Of a stretch of 64,000 bases of DNA, positions 1-8,433 are shown piece by piece. Both the position numbers and the translations under genes were made by a program. Location of the stretch: assembly GCF_000317105.1 (NCBI RefSeq), contig NC_019693.1, positions 6,077,227 to 6,141,226 on the forward strand, given 5' to 3'. Numbering within the stretch: the stretch's first letter is position 1; each line of letters opens with the position of its first letter. Source of the DNA: Oscillatoria acuminata PCC 6304 (GTDB lineage: Bacteria > Cyanobacteriota > Cyanobacteriia > Cyanobacteriales > Laspinemataceae). The notes under the pieces were generated by a model, which worked only from the letters and a program-made list of their open reading frames with translations, had not been told where the DNA came from and did no database searches.

Positions 1-641
1 AGGTTTTGTTAGGAGCTTCTGCAGGTGCGCTGATCGGGTTACTGGGAGGTGCTGGGGTAGCACTCGGTTTGCTGTTTAAAGATATTATCTATGACTGGTG
101 TTGTACGGTGATTATTTATGTCGATAATCTCTACAGACCCGGAGATTGGGTAAAAATTGGGGAAATAGAAGGTTTCGTTCAAGTTATCGATATCGGCTTG
201 AGAACTACCAAATTGGGGATATTTGAATCGGCCTCGATTATCAAAATGCCCAATTCTAAAATGATTACTGGCATTGTCGATAATTGGTCTCAACATCCGG
301 ATAAAGATGCGTTTTGGGGACTCAATGTCACCCTCAAAGTTGACGATGTTCCCGCAGAGCAAGCGGAACGAATTATGTTTCAGCTAGAGGAACTTTTGAA
401 TTCAATTAAGGGGGTTCATAAGTTTTTTATTCGCTTTACTGGTATTGAACAAAACGCCCGAGTGTTCAAAATTATTGCCTTTGTCGAACACAATTTAGAG
501 GCTTACTTTTATTGCGAGAAGCAACTAAATTTAGGCATTTTGACAATCCAAAAAAATGAGAGGATTGATTATTTAAGTACCTTGATTATCTGTCGAGGGG
601 ATATTCCGGCAGGGACTCCGGAAGCACTTCAAAATAATTAA
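1..641 (+). CDS. MscS-family mechanosensitive channel, C-terminal part (cut by window edge)
   Basis: The frame is open to the left edge, so the N-terminal membrane helices lie outside the window. The visible part starts with the glycine/alanine-rich pore helix (GALIGLLGGAGVALGLLFKD), followed by the MscS beta domain with PGDWVKI, GFVQVIDIGLRTTKL and the MPNSKM motif, then an alpha/beta cytoplasmic domain ending at EALQNN. This is the usual order in small-conductance mechanosensitive channels, inner-membrane proteins that release solutes on hypo-osmotic shock. It may also be a longer MscS-like protein with extra N-terminal domains, which cannot be seen here. It faces the convergent chlB gene about 100 bp away. 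A second MscS-family gene lies at 49408-50295. Confidence 0.85.
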   Translation, partial: VLLGASAGALIGLLGGAGVALGLLFKDIIYDWCCTVIIYVDNLYRPGDWVKIGEIEGFVQVIDIGLRTTKLGIFESASIIKMPNSKMITGIVDNWSQHPDKDAFWGLNVTLKVDDVPAEQAERIMFQLEELLNSIKGVHKFFIRFTGIEQNARVFKIIAFVEHNLEAYFYCEKQLNLGILTIQKNERIDYLSTLIICRGDIPAGTPEALQNN

Positions 642-748
642 TCTTTAGTCCAGGTAGGACGATCGCCTCTCGTTGTTGTTAGGCGATCGCCCCCTTATAA
701 ATTTGCTTTAATTTGGGTCAGGTGGTCACTCCCACCCAACCCACAACG

Positions 749-2275
749 CTACGCGCCTACCGATTCTTTCGCCGCGTACATCACTTCCAAAGAAATCTGG
801 CTGAACCCGCGTTCCCGGGCAAATTTCTCCGTATTCCGCTTCACCTTACCGCGCACAAAACCGGGAACCTTGTTCAATTCTCCTTGTGCTTCTTTGGTCC
901 AGTTCAAATCAGAATCCGCAGAAATCGTTTTCTGAATCACCTCTTTCGTATCATGTCCACCAAAGATTTCCAGCAGGTGGTCTTCCATTCCCAAAGTAAA
1001 CGAGTTATAAACCAAATCCGTGACTTGATTGGTTCCTTCATACCCGAGGAATGGTTTATATCCAATGGGGAAGTTTTGGATATGAATCGGTGCGGCAATC
1101 ACCCCACAAGGAATATTTAAACGCTTGCCAACGTGACGTTCCATTTGCGTACCGAAGATGGCTGCGGGTTCAATGCGGGCGATCGCATCTCCGATTTCCC
1201 CATTATCTTCACTAATCAGCACTTCATCACAATATTCACTCACCTGTTCCCGGAACCAATCTGCATCATATTTGCAGTAAGTCCCCGCCAAAACCACATG
1301 AATTCCCATTTCCCGCGCCAGCACCTTCGTCATCGCTGCGGCATGGGTATTATCCCCAAACACCACCGCTTTTTTACCCGTCAAATTCTGACAGTCAATA
1401 GAGCGAGAAAACCATGCCGCTTGGGAAACAAACATGGTTTGATGATTGATAAACTCTTCATAATCCACATTTGCCCCTTGCTCATTAATCACCTGCTGAA
1501 TCTTACGAATACAGCGGGCTGTTTCCACCACTCCCATCGGCGTGATATCCACATAAGGCATTCCAAATTCTTCCGCTAAATATTGGGCGCTCATTAACCC
1601 AATTTCCCGATAAGGAACCAGATTAAACCAAGCCCGAGGTAGGTTTTTCAACTCAGTAACCGAGGCACCTTCGGGAAGAATGGCATTAATTTCAATGCCC
1701 AAATCTGCCATTAACTTCTTCAGTTCAATACAGTCATGCTGATTGTGGAAACCCAGAGTCGTCATGCCGATAATATTCACCGAAGGTTTTTCGGTTTTGC
1801 CTTCACCGATATCGCCTTTTTTGCGACCTTTGGCGATATAGAATTGCAGGATTTGTAGCAGAGTTTTGTCTGCCGCTTGGAGTTCATTAACCCGATAATG
1901 GTTCACATCCGCCAGCATGACATCGCCTTTTGACTCCATCTGCGCCCGATCTACAAAGTTTTGTAAATCTTCTTGAAGAATGCTAGAGGTGCAGGTGGGG
2001 GTGAGCACAATCAAGTCTGGGGTTTCTTCTTGGTCCTTGCGAACGATATTATCGATGACTTTTTCTTGAGAACCCCGGGCGAGAACGTTGCGATCGACAA
2101 CGCTGATCGTTACTGGGGTATAATTCCGCTCCCGCTCTAGCATAGACCGCATCACGTTGAAATAGTCATCGCCGAGGGGGGCGTGCATGATGGCATGGAC
2201 ATTTTTGAAGGAACTAGCAACGCGGAGGGTGCCAATGTGGGCGGGACCTGCATACATCCAGTAAGCCAATTTCAT
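749..2275 (-). CDS. chlB: Light-independent protochlorophyllide reductase subunit B (ChlB)
   Basis: The 508-residue protein starts [20 protein letters not shown] and shows the nitrogenase-like ChlB landmarks: [32 protein letters not shown] and [14 protein letters not shown], and a C-terminal domain ending near [16 protein letters not shown]. Length and sequence agree with cyanobacterial ChlB. With ChlN it forms the catalytic heterotetramer of dark-operative protochlorophyllide oxidoreductase and receives electrons from ChlL. It reduces ring D of protochlorophyllide to chlorophyllide a in the cytoplasm and allows chlorophyll synthesis without light. chlL and chlN are not next to it, which is common for chlB in cyanobacteria. 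The ATG start is preceded by GGGAGAACACTCAA. Confidence 0.97.
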   Translation of the reverse strand: MKLAYWMYAGPAHIGTLRVASSFKNVHAIMHAPLGDDYFNVMRSMLERERNYTPVTISVVDRNVLARGSQEKVIDNIVRKDQEETPDLIVLTPTCTSSILQEDLQNFVDRAQMESKGDVMLADVNHYRVNELQAADKTLLQILQFYIAKGRKKGDIGEGKTEKPSVNIIGMTTLGFHNQHDCIELKKLMADLGIEINAILPEGASVTELKNLPRAWFNLVPYREIGLMSAQYLAEEFGMPYVDITPMGVVETARCIRKIQQVINEQGANVDYEEFINHQTMFVSQAAWFSRSIDCQNLTGKKAVVFGDNTHAAAMTKVLAREMGIHVVLAGTYCKYDADWFREQVSEYCDEVLISEDNGEIGDAIARIEPAAIFGTQMERHVGKRLNIPCGVIAAPIHIQNFPIGYKPFLGYEGTNQVTDLVYNSFTLGMEDHLLEIFGGHDTKEVIQKTISADSDLNWTKEAQGELNKVPGFVRGKVKRNTEKFARERGFSQISLEVMYAAKESVGA

Positions 2276-2525
2276 TTGAGTGTTCTCCCTTGTTCGGTTT
2301 AAATACAGCGTTTTGAGCGCCTGCGATAAGCTGTTGTTGATTATCTCAAAATTCCAGGGGTTCTGAGACGTGACTTTTTTAGGTATAAATTCCTAGAGAC
2401 TCGTCAAAAGCCCTAGGCGACTGCGATCCAGATTAAAACTAAAACAATATTTTTGTTGCTTTTGTAAAAAATATTAATATTTTGATAACTTCCGTAATGG
2501 GGATTTTGAGGAGGGGGAGAAGAAT

Positions 2526-2624
2526 AACCACAGATTACACAGATTTTCACAGAATTGAATCCGTGTAAATCTGTGTAATCTGTGGTTCATATTCCAGTCT
2601 GTGAAAATTGGTGTAATCTGTATT
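2526..2624. repeat. Inverted repeat (ACAGATT-type) with a decayed third arm
   Basis: A perfect 21-bp inverted repeat (2526-2546 and 2567-2587) built on CACAGATTACACAGATTT is followed by a degenerate further copy at 2597-2624. It lies in the 372-bp space between chlB and the small antitoxin-like gene, directly after the 3' end of the latter, where a toxin partner would be expected. The rest of this space is AT-rich and holds no gene that I recognise. The hairpin could also end transcription. Confidence 0.8.
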
Positions 2625-2647
2625 AGCGGAATATTTTATCAATCTAC

Positions 2648-2893
2648 TTACAAATTATAATATTTACGACGTTGTTCATCAGCAAACTCATCAAATGAAC
2701 GAAAGCGTCCGGCTTCAAAATCATCCAATCCTCGCTGAATACCTGCGATCGCTTCTGCGGTGTCTTCTGCCTCCCACTCTAAAACGCCAGCAAGGAGTTC
2801 AGCCGCAACTAAGGCAACATCACGCCCCTGCTGTGCCGCTCTTTCGCGAAGTCGAGCTTCTACCTCTGGGGCCAGGTTAACAACAATTGACAT
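2648..2893 (-). CDS. Small antitoxin-like protein, orphan
   Basis: The 81-residue protein MSIVVNLAPEVEARLRERAA... has a ribbon-helix-helix-like start (a beta strand, then a charged helix), an acidic middle (EWEAEDTAEAIAGIQRGLDDFEAG) and a C-terminal tail FRSFDEFADEQRRKYYNL. This pattern is typical of cyanobacterial type II antitoxins of the CopG/RHH kind, which bind DNA and a RelE- or PIN-type toxin. No toxin follows: the next bases are the repeat at 2526-2624. I infer an orphan antitoxin, possibly slightly shortened at its C-terminus. It lies divergent from the UPF0175 gene at 3021 with 127 bp between them. Confidence 0.65.
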   Translation of the reverse strand: MSIVVNLAPEVEARLRERAAQQGRDVALVAAELLAGVLEWEAEDTAEAIAGIQRGLDDFEAGRFRSFDEFADEQRRKYYNL

Positions 2894-3020
2894 CGATTGG
2901 GTTTCCCATTAATCAAGCCTGTGCCTGTTATTCTAGCATGGAAATCAGAACTGATTTAAACGGATGTGAACCCCTGCTGATTTAACGGTTTATAATAGTA
3001 ACATTGCGAGGAATAGAGCC

Positions 3021-3266
3021 ATGAGTATTGTTATCCCTAATGAACTGCTAACAGCCACCCGCATGACGGAAGCGGAAATGAAACAAGAAATCGCCGTCAT
3101 GCTCTTTCAGAAAGAGAAACTCACTCTAGGTCAAGCGAGTCGATTTGCAGCCATGAATCGCATTGCCTTTCAACATTTACTTGCAAGTCGTCAAATCCCC
3201 GTTCATTATGATGTGGAGGACTTTGAGGAAGATATTAAAAATCTGCGGGAGAGGGGTAGACTCTGA
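3021..3266 (+). CDS. UPF0175 family antitoxin-like protein
   Basis: The 81-residue protein MSIVIPNELLTATRMTEAEMKQEIAVMLF... matches the UPF0175 family (compact helix-turn-helix-like, with the motif EKLTLGQASRFAAMNRIAFQHLLASR). In many cyanobacteria this family is the first gene of a two-gene unit whose second gene is a DUF3368 PIN-domain toxin. Here only the first few codons of that partner remain (see 3263-3301). The gene itself looks intact and ends RERGRL. The ATG start has GAGGAATAGAGCC upstream. Confidence 0.8.
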   Translation: MSIVIPNELLTATRMTEAEMKQEIAVMLFQKEKLTLGQASRFAAMNRIAFQHLLASRQIPVHYDVEDFEEDIKNLRERGRL

Positions 3267-3301
3267 TTATTGTCAGCGATACCTTACAGATTAAAATTTA
3301 G
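3263..3301 (+). pseudogene. Stub of a PIN-domain (DUF3368-type) toxin gene
   Basis: Overlapping the stop of the UPF0175 gene, one frame reads L-IIVSDT-LQIKI-stop. IIVSDT is the characteristic first strand of DUF3368 PIN ribonucleases, which normally begin MIIVSDT and carry the first catalytic Asp there. The reading frame dies after 12 codons, 24 bp before the 3' end of the McrC-like gene. The start codon is also CTG rather than ATG. I read this as the truncated 5' end of the toxin partner; the rest is absent from the window. Confidence 0.6.
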
Positions 3302-3325
3302 TAAATATTGCTAACCAGAAATCTC

Positions 3326-5149
3326 TCAGGAAAAATAGTGACGAGCAACTATTTCAAAATTTAGGGTCATCAAACGAATGTATCCAGCCATAAATTCCGG
3401 ATGGTATTTCAATGTCTCATGTTGCTTGTATCCTGGCAATATAAATTTGCTGACAATATTAGATTTTAAAAAAATAATGGTTTCGTTTTTTTGCAGTAGG
3501 TACTCATAAACAAATTGTTTTCTTACATCTTTAGTTTTAATATCTTCCTGATTTTCTGGTTTTAGATAATATTTAATATCAGAATATTTCAGGTCAATCA
3601 CATCAATTGAATAATTTAATCTTTCTTTTATTCCGCTAAGAAAAGAATTAAACTGTGAACTGAGTTCCTCGTTAGTGCCTGCATCTCTAATAAGTGAATT
3701 TTTAAACAAATATTTTTCTTTTAAAGGCTCGATAAATTTATTTATGAATTCATCCGATTTAAACAATCCTTTTTTAAAAGCAATATAAAAAATATGGTTA
3801 AAATAATTCATTTGATGCCATTCTTTATTTTCTATTGTCCGATCATGTACTAACCAAAAAGAGTAAACATTCTCGGGAAAAGGCTTGTCAATTAATATTG
3901 TATTATTACTTTTATGATAATATCTTTGTAGACATTCAATTGGATCTTCATATCTCTCTTTATATCTCTCTTCTCTATCAATCTTAACAACCTTCTTTTC
4001 GTAAATATCAAAAACCTTGATCTGATTATACCGAAGGTGGGTAAAAGTAGAATACCCATAATCATTCCAGCTGTCTTTTATTAGTGAATAAGTAACTTTT
4101 TCTTCAGGATGAGGATCATTAATAATAACAATATCAGGGAATAATTCAATTTCATTAAACTTAAAGGCATTTAATAAATCTATTTTTTTTGGCTCTTTCT
4201 TCCAATCCTCGACTAATTTTCCCGACACCCACTTATCATCTAAATAAAGAATATTACTGCTTGGTGTTGTTTTTAAAAAATAGGTTAAGCACATGGATTC
4301 CCATACGCTATAAAAATTATTAATCCCCCAGACTTCCCCATTGTTTGTCTGACGCAGTTCGCCATAGAGGAATAATTCTATTGCTTCATAAAAATCCCAA
4401 TAATCAGCATCTTTAAGTGGAGTATTATGATGGATAACCTCTAGTGCATCTTTGAGGATGTCCATCACCCATTCATAAGAGTTTTCGTCAAATAAACTAT
4501 ATCCTGCTTCAATATGTTTATGTGAAAATCGGTCCGATAAAGATTGAATTTCGGGGATAACCTCTTGGTCAAGTTGTTGGTTGATTTCGCAGAGTAAATA
4601 GCAGTACATTTCTACAATATCCGTGGATTCAAACTGAACCTGCTGACGAGGTAAGTTCATCTCATCGATATAAGCAGCCCCGTTTTCTAAAAAAATAGCT
4701 TTATGTAGAAATTTATGAGACTGACTATGATCCAAAACCTCTGATTTACCCAAACGATACGCTAAACTTAAAATTTTAGGTTCGTCATAGGCATTCAAGA
4801 TGCCAGTAAACAGATCTAGCTTGGAGTAAAAAATGTTTTCCTCTTCTTCTTGATTATCCGTACTAACCTCTGAACCTTGAGCAATTCTGATGACTCCATC
4901 ACGATCTGATGTCTTCTGTTTTGGATTTTTATCGAGATAGCCATTCTCAATGCAAATTGCCTGAAACCTATCAAATATTTTATAGAATAGAAAAAATAAA
5001 TCTCGGCGATCATCAAAATTTTGTAGCAATGAAAGGTGTTCTTTAAAGCATTTTGGCAAGCAAAATTGTAATTCCCCATTGCGTCTTTCTATACCGACAA
5101 AGGCGTATTTATCATTAACAACAAGCGTAAGTTTATCAAAATTAATCAT
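3326..5149 (-). CDS. McrC/LlaJI-type restriction endonuclease subunit
   Basis: The 607-residue protein is downstream of an McrB-type AAA gene, the usual McrB-McrC order. It has a variable N-terminal half and a C-terminal PD-(D/E)XK-like nuclease core: conserved Glu in SVWESM (E284), FPDIVI (D339), VIDLKYS (D519 and K521) and a following helix with RKQFVYEYLL (Q545). This arrangement fits the McrC family, especially the LlaJI-type endonuclease subunit, which cuts DNA after the AAA partner translocates it. The gene is markedly AT-rich compared with flanking housekeeping genes, suggesting acquisition. No DNA methyltransferase is nearby, so a type IV (modification-dependent) mode or a methylation-independent defence role is more likely than a classic R-M pair. 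The exact family assignment is from memory of motifs. Confidence 0.7.
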   Translation of the reverse strand: MINFDKLTLVVNDKYAFVGIERRNGELQFCLPKCFKEHLSLLQNFDDRRDLFFLFYKIFDRFQAICIENGYLDKNPKQKTSDRDGVIRIAQGSEVSTDNQEEEENIFYSKLDLFTGILNAYDEPKILSLAYRLGKSEVLDHSQSHKFLHKAIFLENGAAYIDEMNLPRQQVQFESTDIVEMYCYLLCEINQQLDQEVIPEIQSLSDRFSHKHIEAGYSLFDENSYEWVMDILKDALEVIHHNTPLKDADYWDFYEAIELFLYGELRQTNNGEVWGINNFYSVWESMCLTYFLKTTPSSNILYLDDKWVSGKLVEDWKKEPKKIDLLNAFKFNEIELFPDIVIINDPHPEEKVTYSLIKDSWNDYGYSTFTHLRYNQIKVFDIYEKKVVKIDREERYKERYEDPIECLQRYYHKSNNTILIDKPFPENVYSFWLVHDRTIENKEWHQMNYFNHIFYIAFKKGLFKSDEFINKFIEPLKEKYLFKNSLIRDAGTNEELSSQFNSFLSGIKERLNYSIDVIDLKYSDIKYYLKPENQEDIKTKDVRKQFVYEYLLQKNETIIFLKSNIVSKFILPGYKQHETLKYHPEFMAGYIRLMTLNFEIVARHYFS

Positions 5150-5295
5150 TTTAAATTTTTGGGAAGTTTACCAAAATATAGAAAAATCTATCTAGCTGAT
5201 TAGTGTCGTAAAATCGACAGATTGAGAAAAAAGAAATTAGTTAAATACAAAAACCCAAGTGTTTAGTTTTATAGATCAAGACCTCAAGAAGGATC

Positions 5296-6573
5296 TTAGT
5301 CAGTATAGGATTTCCCTTTCTCGTGGGCATACTTAATAAACTCTTCGGTGTGATCTACAAAATCCGCATAAGTAATAAGTTTTATATCTTGTTGGGTTCT
5401 TTCACTCAAGGCCTCCTCTAACGGTCTTTTATCTCGGGAAAATACGCTATCCCAAAGATAAAACATAACTTTATCTTTGATTTTTTCTAAACTTATATTT
5501 TCATCTTTTTCTGGTTTAACAAACCAGAAACCAATCTGTTTGTCTTCTATTCTCTTTATAACTTTGGAATTTGATTTAATTATTTCATTCAAGCCAATCA
5601 CACACTTATACCAATATAAGTCTTCATTTTCATTTTCGTTTTCATTTTCATTTTCATTTTCATTTTCATTTTCATTTTCGTTTTCATTTCCACTTCTATT
5701 TTCCTTAATGATTAACTTGACAGCGAGGATATTCTTATATTTGTCCTCCTCTAGCCTAGATTTGTCGAAATTTTTACCATTCGGTGAATCAATGTATTCC
5801 CAATCCCAACGCCGTTTAAATGCACTGTCGAGATAATAAATAGATTCATCAGAAGTATTAATCGTTGCCAGGATAGATAAATTGCAGGGGATGGAAATCT
5901 TTCTCTGGCTAAGTAGGGATATAACCTGGTCTTTGTTTTTTATTGTTTCTTCATCATCATCTTTTTTCTCATTTATTGTTTTTTCATCATCATCTTTTTT
6001 CTCATTTATTGTCTTTTCAAGGAATACATTTACAGGGTGAAGTGAACCCTCATAATCCACTCTGATTGTACCGTCATCTCCTACTTTAGGCTGATATTGC
6101 ATTGAATTTAGCAGTCCAACTAACTCCATTTCTGTAATATCGATTGGATAACTAGACCAGTTATTACTTTCTCGATCTAATAGTTGAAAGGCAGTGCCAA
6201 AAATAGCTGATGCATTCCCTCTATTCAATTCGTCAATTACTAGCAAATAATGTTTATTGTTTTTTTCTATTAATCCCTGATAGGCCATTCCTAGAATTTG
6301 AAGAAAATGTCCTGGATAAAATTTATAAATTACTGAATTTCCCTGGGTCAGCGGCAGCAACTTTCCCATAAAATCAGCATAAGTGTACTCCGGGTGAAAA
6401 ACTGTTGTAATAGTATTTTCAAGAACATTGGTTTTCTCATTACAAGCAATTTTTAGCTCGCTCTTAGCAATTTCCTTAATCTGGTGGCTTTTGCCAGTTC
6501 CAGGGCTACCAAATAGGATTTTTTGAATTGCTTCAATTTTTTCAATTGCTTCAGGGGCAGGGGTTTGATTCAT
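5296..6573 (-). CDS. McrB-type AAA+ GTPase/ATPase subunit
   Basis: About 425 residues from ATG at 6573; a GTG five codons upstream is possible. Walker A FGSPGTGKS (about 21-29), Walker B with the McrB signature VIDELNRGN (about 112-120), and sensor-like ILATINTSDESI with LDSAFKRRWDWEYI are visible. McrB proteins are motors of modification-dependent restriction and act as a ring with McrC. Unlike E. coli McrB there is no N-terminal DNA-recognition domain: the protein begins almost directly with the P-loop, so target recognition must lie in the partner or be absent. Two low-complexity insertions are encoded by tandem DNA repeats: an 11-residue duplication (KTINEKKDDDE twice) and an (EN)n run of about 22 residues. 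It lies 146 bp upstream of the McrC-like gene on the same strand. Confidence 0.75.
   Translation of the reverse strand: MNQTPAPEAIEKIEAIQKILFGSPGTGKSHQIKEIAKSELKIACNEKTNVLENTITTVFHPEYTYADFMGKLLPLTQGNSVIYKFYPGHFLQILGMAYQGLIEKNNKHYLLVIDELNRGNASAIFGTAFQLLDRESNNWSSYPIDITEMELVGLLNSMQYQPKVGDDGTIRVDYEGSLHPVNVFLEKTINEKKDDDEKTINEKKDDDEETIKNKDQVISLLSQRKISIPCNLSILATINTSDESIYYLDSAFKRRWDWEYIDSPNGKNFDKSRLEEDKYKNILAVKLIIKENRSGNENENENENENENENENENENEDLYWYKCVIGLNEIIKSNSKVIKRIEDKQIGFWFVKPEKDENISLEKIKDKVMFYLWDSVFSRDKRPLEEALSERTQQDIKLITYADFVDHTEEFIKYAHEKGKSYTD
5625..5689. repeat. Hexanucleotide microsatellite (ATTTTC)n inside the McrB-like gene
   Basis: About eleven copies of a 6-bp unit (CATTTT on the plus strand, occasionally CGTTTT) encode an alternating Glu-Asn run on the minus strand. 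Because the unit is six bases, slippage would change the length of the linker without changing the frame. Confidence 0.95.
5951..6016. repeat. 33-bp tandem duplication inside the McrB-like gene
   Basis: Two adjacent near-identical 33-bp units (5951-5983 and 5984-6016) encode KTINEKKDDDE twice in the AAA protein, between Walker B and the sensor motif. The unit preserves the frame. Confidence 0.9.
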
Positions 6574-6835
6574 AGCTAGAGAGAACACTCTTAATGATTA
6601 GACTTAAAAGAACAGAAAACAGAACGCGGAGCAGTTTATCTTTAACTAAGCTAAATACCCCTTTTATCAAAGCACAGATAAGGGCCTGATGTTGGAAATA
6701 CTAGAGCTTGTACAGGATTTTTTTTGTACCAACCCAGATTTTACCACACCTTTTTCCGAGTTTAGCAGTAGGTTTACTGTAGGCAAGCATAAAGCAATAC
6801 TTATGATTACTGACAGGGATCCATACACTCTGCGC

Positions 6836-6985
6836 TTAGGCACTCTCTTCGGGATCCCTTACAGGGACTAACGGCCCGATCGCATTCAGCAATTTTGGAA
6901 TATTTCCTTTGAGTCCCCGGGCAAATTCTAACCCCCATTCCCCCGCTTTCTGAACATCCAACAGTGATGCACTATCCCGCGACAT
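6836..6985 (-). pseudogene. Truncated HEPN (DUF86-like) toxin stub
   Basis: Reading leftwards from ATG at 6985 gives 49 residues starting MSRDSASLLDVQKAGEWGLE FARGLKGN. This start (MSRD-x-A-x-LLD...) is typical of HEPN/DUF86 toxins, which normally run to about 110-120 residues. The similarity ends after some 28 residues, and the frame closes in a repeat-like stretch (VPVRDPEESA). The stub overlaps the 3' end of the MNT antitoxin gene by 14 bp, the coupling expected for MNT-HEPN pairs. The Rx4-6H RNase motif of HEPN toxins is missing, so it cannot be active. Confidence 0.6.
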
Positions 6986-7313
6986 AAATCATCTGTGCTG
7001 TTTCTAAAATTTCTTGCTGACGAATCCAGTTAGGACTTTGCTCGATCGCCTTTTTTGTGATTAAATCAACCGGGCGCTCTAGCCAAGTTTCCAGTTCTCG
7101 TTTCATCCGCACGATTTCTAGTAATCCCCACCCCGCATTTGGCTTAAATTTTACCATCACATCAATATCACTATCGGGACGAAAATCCTCTCGCAAAACT
7201 GACCCAAACAAGTAAAACTCTTCCACCTTCCATCGCTGACAAAATTCTGCCATTTTTGCCGGAGGCAGTTCGATAGGGAGTTCTCGATTTAAAGGCAATT
7301 TCTGGATAGCCAT
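6972..7313 (-). CDS. MNT-type nucleotidyltransferase antitoxin
   Basis: The 113-residue protein contains the minimal nucleotidyltransferase signature LFGSVLREDFRPDSDIDVMVKF (GSx10DxD, about residues 36-54), followed by a helical C-terminus. MNT proteins of this size AMPylate and silence a HEPN RNase partner encoded directly downstream with overlapping ends. Here that partner is only a stub (6836-6985), so the antitoxin appears orphaned. The start MAIQKLPLNRELPIELPP is the typical length for the family. Confidence 0.85.
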   Translation of the reverse strand: MAIQKLPLNRELPIELPPAKMAEFCQRWKVEEFYLFGSVLREDFRPDSDIDVMVKFKPNAGWGLLEIVRMKRELETWLERPVDLITKKAIEQSPNWIRQQEILETAQMIYVAG

Positions 7314-7345
7314 ATCTTCTCAAATTATCATACTCGATTGCTGAT

Positions 7346-7650
7346 TTACTCTCGTAGACGTTCAGCAATTTGAATCAACAACCGCAAGGCTTCATTCACC
7401 GATTCCTGGGTGGGGAAAGCGCGCGCTACATCTGGATCTAGCAGGACTAAATTCGTTCCTTTTTGATAGCGATCGACATATTTGCCTCGAACCCCTCCGC
7501 TTAATTGGGAAAAGTCATAAGTAGGTGGGCGGAATTAAACCAAAGTTGCTCAACCGGCATAACCTTTGCAGCACAAGGGTTTTAAGCAAAACAAACCTAG
7601 AAATATTTTCGCCTACCTACTTATTCATCAGACAATTCATCGTTAGGCAT
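7346..7650 (-). pseudogene. Small antitoxin-like gene split by a MITE
   Basis: The 5' part reads MPNDELSDE and then runs into a stop made by the MITE end. The 3' part, on the other side of the 102-bp element, reads YDFSQLSGGVRGKYVDRYQK and ends AFPTQESVNEALRLLIQIAERLRE. Removing 7520-7621 and one TA dinucleotide joins the parts in frame into one 66-residue protein. It resembles the small cyanobacterial 'YDFS...GVRGKY' family often found as the upstream member of TA-like pairs (from memory). The partner is not identified here. Confidence 0.8.
7520..7621. mobile_element. 102-bp MITE with TA target duplication
   Basis: The ends are imperfect inverted repeats (AGTAGGTGGGCG at the left, CGCCTACCTACT at the right). 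The element is bordered on both sides by TA (7518-7519 and 7622-7623). It carries no open frame. A TA duplication with short terminal inverted repeats is the hallmark of IS630/Tc1-mariner-mobilised elements. Its insertion explains exactly the interrupted reading frame at 7346-7650. Confidence 0.85.
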
Positions 7651-7705
7651 AGGATAAATCTATCAGTTGATAGTCAAGGATCAACCCAATAATTAATTTT
7701 AACCA

Positions 7706-8431
7706 TTATTCCCCCCCATAAATCGCCTCTTTTTGTGCAGCGACTAATTCCTGAATACCCGTTTCTGCCATATCTAAAATGCGATTGAGTTCGGTGCGAT
7801 TAAAACTGCCTGCTTCGGCGGTTCCTTGTAATTCGATAATATCCAACCCATCGCTCATTACTACATTAAAATCAATATCCGCTGCTACATCTTCCGGGTA
7901 GTTGAGGTCCAAATAGGGTTGTCCTTCAAATAACCCCACCGACACAGCGGCGACTTGGCGACAAATTGGGGACTGTTTTAACTCTCCAGTTTGTAACAGT
8001 TTCTCGATCGCCAAGGCTAGGGCCACGAATCCCCCGGTAATCGACGTGGTTCGGGTTCCGGCATCCGCTTGGAGGACATCGGCATCAATCAAAATTGTCC
8101 GTTCTCCCAGGGCTTTTAAATCTATGGCAGCGCGTAAACTGCGCCCGATTAGGCGTTGAATCTCTTGGGTGCGTCCCGATAGTTTCATGAATTCTCGGGA
8201 TTGGCGTTGGGGGGTGGCACCGGGAAGCATTCGATATTCGGCAGTTAACCAGCCACTGCCTTGATTGGCGAGGAATCGGGGGACTCCGGGTTCGATGGTG
8301 ACGGTACAGAGGACCTGGGTATCGCCACAACGGGTCAGGACGGAACTGTTCGCAAAGCGGGTAAAGTCTTTCTCAAACCGAATCGGACGCAGTTGTGCCG
8401 GTTCTCGGCCATCGGGACGCTGCCAAATCAT
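7706..8431 (-). CDS. rph: Ribonuclease PH
   Basis: The 241-residue protein starts [20 protein letters not shown] and contains the RNase PH landmarks: [64 protein letters not shown] and [19 protein letters not shown]. RNase PH is a hexameric, phosphate-dependent 3' exonuclease that trims the 3' ends of tRNA precursors in the cytosol. The gene starts 2 bp after the stop of adk, so the two are almost certainly one transcript. Confidence 0.97.
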   Translation of the reverse strand: MIWQRPDGREPAQLRPIRFEKDFTRFANSSVLTRCGDTQVLCTVTIEPGVPRFLANQGSGWLTAEYRMLPGATPQRQSREFMKLSGRTQEIQRLIGRSLRAAIDLKALGERTILIDADVLQADAGTRTTSITGGFVALALAIEKLLQTGELKQSPICRQVAAVSVGLFEGQPYLDLNYPEDVAADIDFNVVMSDGLDIIELQGTAEAGSFNRTELNRILDMAETGIQELVAAQKEAIYGGE

Positions 8432-8433
8432 GG

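Noticed and set aside
713-1579. Plus-strand frames opposite chlB
   Set aside because: Antisense shadows of a strongly conserved gene; composition follows chlB codons.
5477-5836. Plus-strand frame rich in Ser-Phe opposite the McrB-like gene
   Set aside because: It is the complement of the hexanucleotide repeat and has no independent support.
6689-6871. 60-codon plus-strand frame between McrB-like and MNT genes
   Set aside because: No family similarity, and it overlaps the HEPN stub and repeat-like DNA.
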